This document shows, in pieces, positions 34,574 to 43,144 of a stretch of 64,000 bases of DNA. The notes below the pieces were generated by a model. It was not told where the DNA came from. It ran no database searches and saw nothing but the letters and a program-made list of their open reading frames with translations. This DNA is from CAXBGS01 sp963975425 (GTDB taxonomy: Bacteria > Planctomycetota > Planctomycetia > Pirellulales > Pirellulaceae), in assembly GCA_963975425.1 (NCBI GenBank), contig CAXBGS010000011.1, positions 62,001-126,000 of the forward strand, in the 5' to 3' direction. The translations under genes and the position numbers were made by a program. Each line of letters opens with the position of its first letter. Positions within the stretch are counted from its first letter, which is position 1.

Positions 34574-36032
34574 AACGCCAGCGACAACCGTGGATCGTCC
34601 ACGCATTGCCATCGTTGGCGCGGGACTGGCAGGATTGTCGGCGGCCGAGGCGCTGTTGCGGCACCATGGCAGCGAGATCGATATCGATCTCTATGAAGCG
34701 AAACGTTCGACCGGCGGACGTGCTGGGTCGTTTCAAGATCCTCACAACGGCGAAACGGTTGACTATTGCCAACACGTCGCGATGGGCTGCTGCACCAATC
34801 TGATCGCGTTGCTGCAGCGATGTGGATTGAGTGCCGACTGGGACCGCTACTCGGAACTTGAATTTCGCTTTGCCGGCTATCGGCCTAGCCAATTTGCCCC
34901 TTCCGCAAGACTGCCCGCTCCGCTGCACCTGGCAAAGGCCTTTGGTGCAATCAAATACTTGACGCCACGACAGAAGATCAGGATCGCAACCGGAATCTGG
35001 CGATTGATCCGGACGCCGACAAAACAACTGGCATCCGAAACTGCCTTGCATTGGTTATCACGACAGGGGCAAGACGCGGTTTGTCGCGAGCGTTTCTGGG
35101 ACGTGATTTTAGTTAGCGCGCTTGGCGAAAGTACACAAAAGGTATCGATGGCCGCGGCACGAAAAGTCTTGGTCGATGGATTCCTGAGTGCTCGCGGTGC
35201 GCCGGACGTGTGGGTGCCCGCAAAACCGTTGTCGGATTTATTCGGCGTTCGACTGACAACAGGCCTGCAAGATTTGGGTGCAACCGTTCATACGGGGCGA
35301 TTGGTCGATCGTTTGCATCGCCGAGAAGACGGACGAGTCGATCCCATCGTCGCCGGTGCCCCTGGCGACACGGCCGACCATGTGATCGTTGCGACACCCT
35401 GGCATCAATGTGGTGATTTACTCGCCAATCATCTGCCACACGAGTTGACTCGGTCGTACCGTTCGATTCCCGCGTCACCGATCACCGGTGTTCATCTTTG
35501 GTTCGACCGCGAATTCACGGACCGATCCCACTGCGTTCTTGTCGGCAGCGTTTCGCACTGGCTTTTTCGCCGCCGTGATTCCCAAAGCGACGATCGGCGA
35601 AAGGACAGTTCGCAACCTCGTGAATCAAACGACCGAGGTGTGTATTACCAAGTAGTCATCAGTGCTTCGTCCGAGGCAAGAGCGATACCCAATGACATGC
35701 TGGTCGAACGAGTTCTTTCCGAACTGAAGCAATTCTTTCCCGCGGCGGGTGATGCAACATTGCTGCGATCTCGTGTGGTCACCGATCCGCGGTCGGTCTT
35801 TTCAGTTCGACCCGAGATCGAACAGATTCGTCCGAATACCAGTACTGCCCTGCCCTGGTTGCACCTGGCTGGCGATTGGATCGATACCGGTTGGCCGGCA
35901 ACGATGGAGGGCGCTGTGATTAGCGGTCGTCTGGCGGCGAACAGTGTCTCGCTGCAACTGAAACGAGGAACCATCCCAATCGACGCGGGACTTCCACGTG
36001 GGTGGTTGGCGGGTCAACTAATCAAACCGTAA
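34563..36032 (+). CDS. hpnE: Hydroxysqualene dehydroxylase HpnE
   Basis: HpnE reduces hydroxysqualene to squalene with FAD. The Rossmann motif is IAIVGAGLAGLSAAEALL near the N-terminus, followed by LYEAKRSTGGRAGSF, the standard amine-oxidase-type FAD loop, and the C-terminal FAD contact region is LHLAGDWIDTGWPATMEGAV. The frame is open much further upstream inside hpnD; I take the GTG at 34563 because it lies just before the conserved start of the fold and gives the common 4-to-11-base overlap seen in coupled genes. The product is then 489 residues. The exact start is uncertain, and a GTG at 34590 is also possible. Confidence 0.9.
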   Translation: MGTETPATTVDRPRIAIVGAGLAGLSAAEALLRHHGSEIDIDLYEAKRSTGGRAGSFQDPHNGETVDYCQHVAMGCCTNLIALLQRCGLSADWDRYSELEFRFAGYRPSQFAPSARLPAPLHLAKAFGAIKYLTPRQKIRIATGIWRLIRTPTKQLASETALHWLSRQGQDAVCRERFWDVILVSALGESTQKVSMAAARKVLVDGFLSARGAPDVWVPAKPLSDLFGVRLTTGLQDLGATVHTGRLVDRLHRREDGRVDPIVAGAPGDTADHVIVATPWHQCGDLLANHLPHELTRSYRSIPASPITGVHLWFDREFTDRSHCVLVGSVSHWLFRRRDSQSDDRRKDSSQPRESNDRGVYYQVVISASSEARAIPNDMLVERVLSELKQFFPAAGDATLLRSRVVTDPRSVFSVRPEIEQIRPNTSTALPWLHLAGDWIDTGWPATMEGAVISGRLAANSVSLQLKRGTIPIDAGLPRGWLAGQLIKP

Positions 36033-36097
36033 CGACTCGCTGGTTGCCGAGGCACTAAAATCGTACAATCGACGATCGCAATACGGAGTTTTTCAGA

Positions 36098-38566
36098 GTG
36101 GACCGAACGCTTCCCGACCATCTAGCCGAACGCATACGGTGGATGGTGCAACCTGAAAACGGGTCGACGCAACCGGGTCACTTTGTACTGTATTGGATGC
36201 ACAATGCATTGCGAGCGCATGAGAACCCTGCGCTTGATGTTGCAATCTGTTTGGCGCGGCAAAACGGTCTGCCGTTGCTGGTCTATCACGGCCTTTCCGA
36301 AGATTACGCTTGCGCATCGGACCGACACCACGCGTTTATCTTGCAAGGCGCCAGGGATGTTCAGCGCCAACTAACCGACCGTGGCATTTCGGCATGCTTT
36401 CATGTTCAGCGTGCCGGAAATCGGGGCCCACACCTTCGCAGTCTCGTACGCGACGCGGCCGTGTTGATCACCGAAGAGATGCCGACACAACCGATCAGTG
36501 GTTGGCTAGAGCGGTTGGTTCAAATTACGGACACGCCGATCGCTTGTGTCGATTCATCGTGTGTCGTTCCCACGCAATTGGTCGATGGAACGTTCACTCG
36601 AGCTTTTCAATTTCGCGACGCGACCAAATCACTGTATACCCAACGGATCGAAAACGCATACCCCGAGCAAGTTGTCGATTGCGAAATCTATGACGGTCCC
36701 CTGCCCTTCCAACCGGTCGATCTTCAAGACCAGTGCTTGGCGAAGCTAATTTCGCAGTGCCGGATCGATCATGCCGTCGCGCCGGTGGCAGAAACCACCG
36801 GCGGCAGCCGCGCGGGCTATCAGCGATGGAATCGGTTCTGCCAAGACGGACTGGATCATTACGAGCATCGACGCAATGACGCCGCGATCCGAGGCGGCAC
36901 CAGCCGCATGAGTGCTTATCTGCATTATGGAATGGTCAGTCCATTCCGAATCGCAAGAGAGGCGTTTGCGCGGAATGCGACAAAATTTCTGGATGAACTA
37001 CTGATCTGGCGCGAATTGTCGTTCCACTTTTGTTTCCACCATACAGACCTTTTGGATTCGGTCGAAGCCTTGCCGGACTGGGCTCGTGAGACACTTGAAC
37101 AGCATGCCAATGATGCGCGACCCGAAAACTTATCGTGGGAAACGATGGCGCGCGGGCGCACCGGCCAAGCGTTGTGGGACGCATGTCAAAGAAGTCTGCT
37201 GAAACATGGTGAATTGCACAACAACGTTCGGATGACTTGGGGAAAAGCATTGATCGAATGGACGCGATGCCCTGGACTCGCGTTGCATTGGGTGCGTGAC
37301 TTGAATCACCGTTATGCCCTCGATGCGCGAGACCCTTGCAGTTATGGAGGCATCCTCTGGTGCTTTGGTCAGTTCGACCGGCCGTTCCACCCTGAACAAG
37401 AGGTATGGGGAAAGGTTCGAAAACGACCAGTCGATGCACATCAAGAACGAATCAACATGAAGCGATTCGAAACGATCGTCGACCGGCCGATCGCCGCGGA
37501 TTTGCCACGCGTTGCAATCATTGGCGCCGGCGTCGGCGGATTGATGGCAGCGCGCACGTTGATCGACCACGGCCTTGAGGTGCAAGTATTTGAAAAATCG
37601 CGAGGCGTTGGCGGACGACTGGCAACACGGCGAATCGATCAAGATCAAGGGTTCGACCACGGAGCGCAATACTTGACTGCCAAGGACTGTCGATTCGGAA
37701 AATACGTCAAGAGTTGGATCCAAGATGGCATCGTCGCGCCATGGATGGGCCGAATTGTCGAACTTTCCACCGGCGGAAGGATTGTTTCAGACAAGACGGA
37801 CACGCCTCGCTATGTCGGCACGCCGTCTATGAACCAAATCGCTAAACATCTGGCGACCGGCGTTCCCACGCGTCGCGAAACAGCGATCGCTTCGATTCGC
37901 GGGGGTGCATCCGCAGCATGGGACCTGATCGATCAGGATGATCAAGTCGTCGGATCGTACGACGTGGTCATTTGCAACGCACCGCCTGCACAAACACTCG
38001 CTTTGATCGACGGCCACTGCAGTTTTGCGGCACAAGTCGCCGAGATCGAGATGCGTCCTTGCTGGTCCGCCATGTTGACGACGAACGCAATCAACGGGAT
38101 CGATTTTGATGCCGCCTTCATCAATGACAGCCCTCTGTCTTGGATTGCAAGGGACAACAGTAAACCGGGACGCAGCGACGGCAGTCGGCAGGACACACGA
38201 TGGCGTTGGATGCTTCATGCAGAGGCGGAATGGTCCAAGGAACACATCGAGGATGACGACAAAGCCATCCGGACGGAAATGGTCGCTGCACTGGAACACG
38301 CAATCGGACAACCGGTTAATCCGATCGGTGATGTCATCACGCATCGGTGGCGTCACGCGATCCCCGCCAATCCGATCGATCAGGAATGTTTGTGGGATGC
38401 GACCGCCGGCATTGGCGTCTGTGGCGATTGGTGCGGCGGCCCGCGCATCGAGGGTGCGTTCTTGAGTGGCGTGTCGGTCGCTGGAACGATCCTGCGGCAT
38501 TACACGATCGATCGCCCGCCGTATCTCGAGCCCAAGAAACAAAGCCAACCATCGCTGTTGGGTTAA
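36098..38566 (+). CDS. Class II-like photolyase fused to a renalase-like FAD oxidoreductase
   Basis: The start is a GTG at 36098 with a GGAG about 9 bases upstream. Residues 1-455 form a DNA photolyase with class II features: VLYWMHNALRAHENPAL, DELLIWRELSFHFC, NNVRMTWGKALIEWTR and LNHRYALDARDPCSYGGI with CFGQFDRPF. Residues 470-822 are a separate FAD/NAD(P)-binding oxidoreductase of the renalase/amine-oxidase type with VAIIGAGVGGLMAARTL (about 472-488), EKSRGVGGRLATRR and the C-terminal GIGVCGDWCGGPRIEGAFLS. One reading frame spans both, so this is a real fusion in the sequence shown. Repair of pyrimidine dimers is expected from the first half; the substrate of the second half is unknown. It follows hpnE by 65 bases on the same strand. 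Confidence 0.9.
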   Translation: MDRTLPDHLAERIRWMVQPENGSTQPGHFVLYWMHNALRAHENPALDVAICLARQNGLPLLVYHGLSEDYACASDRHHAFILQGARDVQRQLTDRGISACFHVQRAGNRGPHLRSLVRDAAVLITEEMPTQPISGWLERLVQITDTPIACVDSSCVVPTQLVDGTFTRAFQFRDATKSLYTQRIENAYPEQVVDCEIYDGPLPFQPVDLQDQCLAKLISQCRIDHAVAPVAETTGGSRAGYQRWNRFCQDGLDHYEHRRNDAAIRGGTSRMSAYLHYGMVSPFRIAREAFARNATKFLDELLIWRELSFHFCFHHTDLLDSVEALPDWARETLEQHANDARPENLSWETMARGRTGQALWDACQRSLLKHGELHNNVRMTWGKALIEWTRCPGLALHWVRDLNHRYALDARDPCSYGGILWCFGQFDRPFHPEQEVWGKVRKRPVDAHQERINMKRFETIVDRPIAADLPRVAIIGAGVGGLMAARTLIDHGLEVQVFEKSRGVGGRLATRRIDQDQGFDHGAQYLTAKDCRFGKYVKSWIQDGIVAPWMGRIVELSTGGRIVSDKTDTPRYVGTPSMNQIAKHLATGVPTRRETAIASIRGGASAAWDLIDQDDQVVGSYDVVICNAPPAQTLALIDGHCSFAAQVAEIEMRPCWSAMLTTNAINGIDFDAAFINDSPLSWIARDNSKPGRSDGSRQDTRWRWMLHAEAEWSKEHIEDDDKAIRTEMVAALEHAIGQPVNPIGDVITHRWRHAIPANPIDQECLWDATAGIGVCGDWCGGPRIEGAFLSGVSVAGTILRHYTIDRPPYLEPKKQSQPSLLG

Positions 38567-38569
38567 CAC

Positions 38570-39163
38570 ATGGTCAACGTCGAGAGAACCACGCGAGAAC
38601 TGACGCCCAGAGTCACTGGCATTTCGTTGATCGCACTGGCCGCAGTGATGTGCATCGTCCTGCGATGGATGGGACGAGTCTGGTGGTGCGAGGCTGGCGA
38701 CCTGGTCCCGTGGTCTTGGGATGTTTGGAGCCAACATAACTCACAGCATCTGGTCGATCCCTATTCGCTCTCGCATATCGAACACGGAATTGGCCTGTCG
38801 GTGATTTTGGCCTGGACCGTCGGCGCAAAAACAACCGAAGCGACCCGCACGATCATCGTTGCTTTGATCGAAGCCGTTTGGGAGATCGTCGAAAACACGC
38901 CGATGATGATTGCCAGATATCGCGAAGCGACGATTTCGCTGGACTACTTTGGCGATAGTATCTTGAACTCGCTGTCGGACTACGCGATGTGCCTTGGCGG
39001 CGTGTGGATTGCACGAATCACGACGTGGCGAATTGCAATTGCCATCTTTATCGCCATGGAACTGGTCAGCACTTGGTGGATTCGTGACAGCCTGTTGCTA
39101 AACATCCTGATGCTGGCTTGGCCGATCGATGTCATCAAGCAATGGCAATCGGCCGGAGTCTGA
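38570..39163 (+). CDS. DUF2585 (UPF0314) family membrane protein
   Basis: The 197-residue protein starts 3 bases after the photolyase-fusion stop, so the two are co-transcribed. Visible family features are a hydrophobic N-terminal helix (ISLIALAAVMCIVLRWMG), WSQHNSQHLVDPYSLSHIEH with conserved His residues, and EAVWEIVENTPMMIARYRE followed by DYFGDSILNSLSDYAMC. Four to five membrane segments are likely. The conserved His, Glu and Asp residues around the membrane interface suggest a metal-dependent or lipid-related activity, but no function is established for the family. Its tight linkage to the photolyase fusion is worth noting. The stop lies 25 bases from the convergent glycyl-tRNA synthetase gene. 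Confidence 0.88.
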   Translation: MVNVERTTRELTPRVTGISLIALAAVMCIVLRWMGRVWWCEAGDLVPWSWDVWSQHNSQHLVDPYSLSHIEHGIGLSVILAWTVGAKTTEATRTIIVALIEAVWEIVENTPMMIARYREATISLDYFGDSILNSLSDYAMCLGGVWIARITTWRIAIAIFIAMELVSTWWIRDSLLLNILMLAWPIDVIKQWQSAGV

Positions 39164-39187
39164 ATGCGTTTATCCAACAGCGTCGGT

Positions 39188-40798
39188 TCAGCGAATTCTT
39201 TGCGTCAACTCGGCAACCAGATCGTCAATTTTCACTCGGGATTGTTCCAGCGAGTCGCGATCGCGGACCGTGACGGTCCGATCGGTCAGTGATTCGCCGT
39301 CGACCGTGACACAGTACGGTGTTCCCGCTTCGTCTTGGCGGCGATAGCGTCGACCGACCGCTCCCTTGGCGTCGTAAAAAACGTTCATGTGCTGTTTCAG
39401 CTCGCCATAAATTTCCTGAGCGACTTCCGGCATGCCGTCCTTTTTGACGAGCGGGAACACAGCGGCTTTGACAGGTGCCAGTCGTGGATGCAGCTTCATT
39501 ACCGTCCGCGTTTGCATATTCCCTTTTTCGTCCGGTGCTTCGTCTTCGGTATAAGCTTCGCAAAGGAAGGCAAGCGCAGCTCTGTCAGCACCGGCGGAAG
39601 GCTCGACCACGTGCGGAACGAATTTTTCGTTGGTCGCTTCGTCGCGGTAAGTCATGTCCTTTCCGCTGCCGCGATATTTGGGTTTTCCATTCTCGCCCAG
39701 TTCAACTTCCATCGGACTGGTCGCCGGATTCAATTTGCCTTCCATGTGGCTGCGAAGATCGAAATCGCCACGGTGCGCGATGCCTTCCAGCTCGCCGTAC
39801 TCACCCTCGGGTAAGAATGGAAACGCGTACTCGATATCTGCGGTTCCCACGCTGTAGTGCGCGAGCTCTTCTTGGTGATGTTCGCGCATGATCAACAGGT
39901 CATCCGACAGGCCAAGTTCCTTGTACCAAGCCAAGCGGCGATCACGCCAATACCGATACCACTCTTGTGACTGATCCGGACGACAAAAGAATTCGATTTC
40001 CATTTGTTCGAACTCACGCGAACGAAACGTAAAGTTTCGCGGCGTGATTTCGTTACGAAAGCTCTTGCCAACTTGCCCGATTCCGAATGGGACGCTGACG
40101 CGGCTGCTGTCGAGCACATTTTTAAAGTTCACAAAGATGCCCTGTGCCGTTTCCGGACGCAGGAACGTCGTGTCGTCTTCGCCACCAAGTGCACCGAGTG
40201 TCGTCTTGAACATCAGGTTGAACTCGCGTGGCTCGGTCAGCGTGTCCAACTGTTTTGCATCAGGTGCTAGCACGTCGGCCGTCGAATCGAGTTTGTCCAA
40301 CGTGATGGACTCGTCACCGACCGTAAGTTTGTCAGCGTCTTTGTTGCGAAGCTTGAAAAATTTCATCCCCCGCCGTCGAACTTCATTCAATTCTTCTTCG
40401 ATTTCCGCAAGCGTCGATACGAAAATCTTTTTTTCGCCGTACTCGACCCACCGGCCGCGAACCTGATCGAATCGGTATCGCTTTTTCGACTCGCGACAGT
40501 CGACCATATGGTCATGGAACAAGTCATAGTGGCCGCTGCACTTCCACACCTGCGGATGCATGATGATTGTGCTATCGAGTCCGACCATCTCGAAGGGTCC
40601 CGGCGCGCCGGCCGGCGCTGCGAGCTCGTTATGGCCGCTGATCATGTCGTGCCACCAAGCGTCCTTCAGATTTCGCTTTAACTCGACCCCCAGCGGTCCG
40701 TAGTCCCAGAAGCCCTGCACGCCGCCGTAGATTTCGGATGACTGAAACAAGAATCCACGCCGCTTGCAAAGCGACACGATTTTTTCCATCGATTTCAT
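39188..40798 (-). CDS. glyQS: Glycine--tRNA ligase (single-chain type)
   Basis: This is the alpha-2 homodimer form of glycyl-tRNA synthetase, a class II enzyme that charges tRNA-Gly. I use the ATG at 40796-40798 (MKSMEKIVSLCKRRGFLF); the longer frame to 41029 adds 77 unrelated residues. Class II signatures are GGVQGFWDYGPLGVELKRN, FNLMFKTTLG, PETAQGIFVNFKN, motif 2 in GKSFRNEITPRNFTFRSREF with EQMEIEFFC, and the C-terminal anticodon-binding part PRLAPVKAAVFPLVKKDGMP. The 536-residue length is normal. It is an essential housekeeping gene and looks ancestral. It is convergent with the DUF2585 gene. Confidence 0.95.
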   Translation of the reverse strand: MKSMEKIVSLCKRRGFLFQSSEIYGGVQGFWDYGPLGVELKRNLKDAWWHDMISGHNELAAPAGAPGPFEMVGLDSTIIMHPQVWKCSGHYDLFHDHMVDCRESKKRYRFDQVRGRWVEYGEKKIFVSTLAEIEEELNEVRRRGMKFFKLRNKDADKLTVGDESITLDKLDSTADVLAPDAKQLDTLTEPREFNLMFKTTLGALGGEDDTTFLRPETAQGIFVNFKNVLDSSRVSVPFGIGQVGKSFRNEITPRNFTFRSREFEQMEIEFFCRPDQSQEWYRYWRDRRLAWYKELGLSDDLLIMREHHQEELAHYSVGTADIEYAFPFLPEGEYGELEGIAHRGDFDLRSHMEGKLNPATSPMEVELGENGKPKYRGSGKDMTYRDEATNEKFVPHVVEPSAGADRAALAFLCEAYTEDEAPDEKGNMQTRTVMKLHPRLAPVKAAVFPLVKKDGMPEVAQEIYGELKQHMNVFYDAKGAVGRRYRRQDEAGTPYCVTVDGESLTDRTVTVRDRDSLEQSRVKIDDLVAELTQRIR

Positions 40799-41112
40799 GG
40801 TGTGATTTTGTTGGAGAACGATTTTTGGATTGATGGGTGACAGGGTAAAGACTGCACAAAATGTAGATACTCGCGGCGATTTGGGCGAGGACGGATCGAT
40901 CGCCCCATCCACGGGAGCGCAATCGCCGAGCTTATTTACCCGCGAACGTTGAATAAACGCGACAAGGCGTTGGCAAAATAGAAAAGAAGTTGCCGTGCTC
41001 GCAACAGCGATGAATGTCGGGGGCGGCAAACCGTACGGTTTGATGTTCGCCCCGCTGATTTTCCGGCGTCGCCACGGTCACTTCCTGTCGTCGCGGTCAC
41101 TTTTCGTCGCGG
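40799..41112. other. Intergenic region upstream of glycyl-tRNA synthetase
   Basis: This 314-base gap lies between the glycyl-tRNA synthetase start and the sulfatase stop, both on the minus strand. I see no gene, no T-box-like structure and no clear promoter. The region just upstream of the ATG lacks a Shine-Dalgarno motif. Confidence 0.4.
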
Positions 41113-42795
41113 TCACTGTTGGTCGTCGCGGGTCCAGTACGGTGCCTGATAGACAAACGGCGGCTTCAGCGTGTCCGGTGGTGTGCCCCAGCGACCGTAC
41201 ATCACGTCAATGTACTTCTTGACGAGTTCGGGCGATTCAAGCTCTTGTCCGGTGTCATTGGTGGCGGTGATCCATTGGTCGACCGCTTGTCGAAGCTCGT
41301 CGCGAACCTGTCGAATTCCGGGCTGGCTGGATTCGGCAAGGTTATGGATTTCGAACGGATCGTTCTGCAAGTCATACAGTTCTTCATCGGGCATACGCGG
41401 TTTCATTAGCGCCTCTGCGGCCGGGGACAGTTTGCCTTGCGGATGCAGTTCACGCAGAAGTCCGATCACGGGGTACATCGCATCCTTGTGTCCGTGATAG
41501 AACAGAAACGGCCGCTCGGGAATGTAATTGCGAATGTATCGGTAGCGATCGTTGCGAACGCTGCGAATCCGCTGGACGACTTCATCGTGTCTATCGCGAT
41601 GCGTGAAAACGTATTTGCGAGGCGGATCGGATTCCGCACCCAGAAACACTCGACTGCGCGGCATCCAATCGGGTTTCGGAGAACCTGCGATAGCGAGCGT
41701 CGTCGCGGCCAGATCCAATAGACTGACCAACCGAGCATCGACACCGCCCGTTGAGTACTGCGGCGGTGCTGGAAACGATTTTGGCCAGCGGACGATCAAA
41801 GGCACATGATTGCCTCGGTCGTAACACCATCCGATCCCACGAATTTCGATGCGACCTTGGTCGGAAAAGAAAACGACGATGGTATTGTCGGCCAGTCCGT
41901 CGGACTCGAGCCGGTCAAGGATTTCACCAACGCGACTGTCGAGCCCACAGACACAGTCCAAATACCCGGCCCAGTCTTTTCGAGCGACCGGATGATCGGG
42001 ATAGTACGGCGGCATCTCGACATCAGCCGGATCGATCACGGCCGGGTGCACTTGATCGCCAAACGCCGGCGCGTCTTGCGACCCCACCCAACCGCTGCCC
42101 GGGCCACGTTCGCGACCGGGGCGTTCGGCAATCGGAAAATTGATCTGAGCAAAAAACGGTTGGTGATTCTTTAAGTCGTTCCACTGATCGGTGTGGTACT
42201 GGCGAATTTCGTTTTCGACATCCAGGACCCGCGAGTCCACCGTGTTGCCTTCGGGTGCCGCCAGTGCATCTTGTCGACGCTTACGATCGGCATCCGTTTC
42301 TCGCAGCGGTGAGCCGACGACTTCAAAGTTCAAGTCGACTTTGCACGTCCCCACCATTTTGTCGCCCAGCAGGCGGATGTTTGCCGTGTGGTAACCGTCG
42401 TCGGCGAGCAATTGAGAAATCGGCCGGATCCCATCAGGCAATCGATAATGGTCATGCCGATGCGATCGCATATGTTGGGCGTCAATGCTGATCGCGTGAC
42501 GCCCCGTCATAAAAGCCGAGCGGCTAGGCGCACAAATTGGCACCGTGCTGAATGCTTTGGTGTACCGGAGCCCTTCGGCGGCCAGCTGATCAATTCGTGG
42601 GGTTCGAACGAGGGGTGTTTTGTAGCAGCCCAAGTCGGGCCCGATATTGTCGGCAATCAACCACAAAATGTTCGGTCGTGAAACGCTTGCCCGTGACGGT
42701 GCATTTGCATCACCCTGCTGGGCCTTCGCCCGAGAAGTGAACAGATTTGCCACCAACGCGCAAACGATGAACCCCAACACCAACAATCGTTTCAT
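41113..42795 (-). CDS. Secreted FGly-type sulfatase (heparan N-sulfatase-like)
   Basis: The ATG at 42793-42795 gives a clean signal peptide (MKRLLVLGFIVCALVANLFT with RAKA-Q cleavage) and a 560-residue protein. The formylglycine site is C88 in VPICAPSRSAFMTGRH, matching C-x-P-S-R with the following Gly at the right spacing, so it needs maturation by a formylglycine-generating enzyme. The overall layout (NILWLIADNIGPDLGCY, then RTPRIDQLAAEGLRYTKAFS) resembles human SGSH-type sulfatases. Two calcium-ligand positions differ from the textbook motifs: DN (D49, N50) instead of DD, and SDQG instead of SDNG. It likely desulfates marine sulfated polysaccharides in the periplasm or outside. No sulfotransferase or transporter is adjacent. 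Confidence 0.9.
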   Translation of the reverse strand: MKRLLVLGFIVCALVANLFTSRAKAQQGDANAPSRASVSRPNILWLIADNIGPDLGCYKTPLVRTPRIDQLAAEGLRYTKAFSTVPICAPSRSAFMTGRHAISIDAQHMRSHRHDHYRLPDGIRPISQLLADDGYHTANIRLLGDKMVGTCKVDLNFEVVGSPLRETDADRKRRQDALAAPEGNTVDSRVLDVENEIRQYHTDQWNDLKNHQPFFAQINFPIAERPGRERGPGSGWVGSQDAPAFGDQVHPAVIDPADVEMPPYYPDHPVARKDWAGYLDCVCGLDSRVGEILDRLESDGLADNTIVVFFSDQGRIEIRGIGWCYDRGNHVPLIVRWPKSFPAPPQYSTGGVDARLVSLLDLAATTLAIAGSPKPDWMPRSRVFLGAESDPPRKYVFTHRDRHDEVVQRIRSVRNDRYRYIRNYIPERPFLFYHGHKDAMYPVIGLLRELHPQGKLSPAAEALMKPRMPDEELYDLQNDPFEIHNLAESSQPGIRQVRDELRQAVDQWITATNDTGQELESPELVKKYIDVMYGRWGTPPDTLKPPFVYQAPYWTRDDQQ

Positions 42796-43144
42796 AGCCG
42801 CATCCCTTAGATTCGTCTTCGAAGCAAAGCAACGTGGGACCAACCTAACAGATAGCAAGTGGCATCGTTCGCGTGTGGCGGACGAGTCGTTTCGTTTTTT
42901 CAATCGCCCACTGTTGGTTCGCCCACGATTGGCTTGTCCGCGTTTCGCCTGCGCCTTGTCAGTGGCTCGCTTCGCACCAGTCAGATTTGCAACAAATCAG
43001 ATTCGCAACGCGCCTTATACGGCAGTCCGCACAACGGGCCAAGATTGTTGATCGGCCATCGACGCGGTGCGATACAATGAAGACGTGTTCGGACCCAACC
43101 AGTCCGATGTCGTTTCGATTGTCTCGATCGGGGGTAGCAATTCG
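42796..43144. other. Divergent intergenic region (sulfatase / Tat protein)
   Basis: This 349-base region separates divergent genes. It holds a plausible promoter for the rightward gene at 43048-43078, and must also contain the sulfatase promoter. I see no additional gene. Confidence 0.45.
43048..43078 (+). promoter_or_regulatory. Possible sigma70-type promoter for the Tat protein gene
   Basis: TTGATC at 43048-43053 and TACAAT at 43073-43078 are separated by 19 bases. If used, transcription would start after 43084, which excludes the upstream ATG at 43067 and supports the start at 43145. Confidence 0.4.

Noticed and set aside
37787..38737. 316-residue minus-strand open frame within the photolyase fusion
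   Set aside because: It is antisense to the conserved oxidoreductase domain and shows no recognisable motif.
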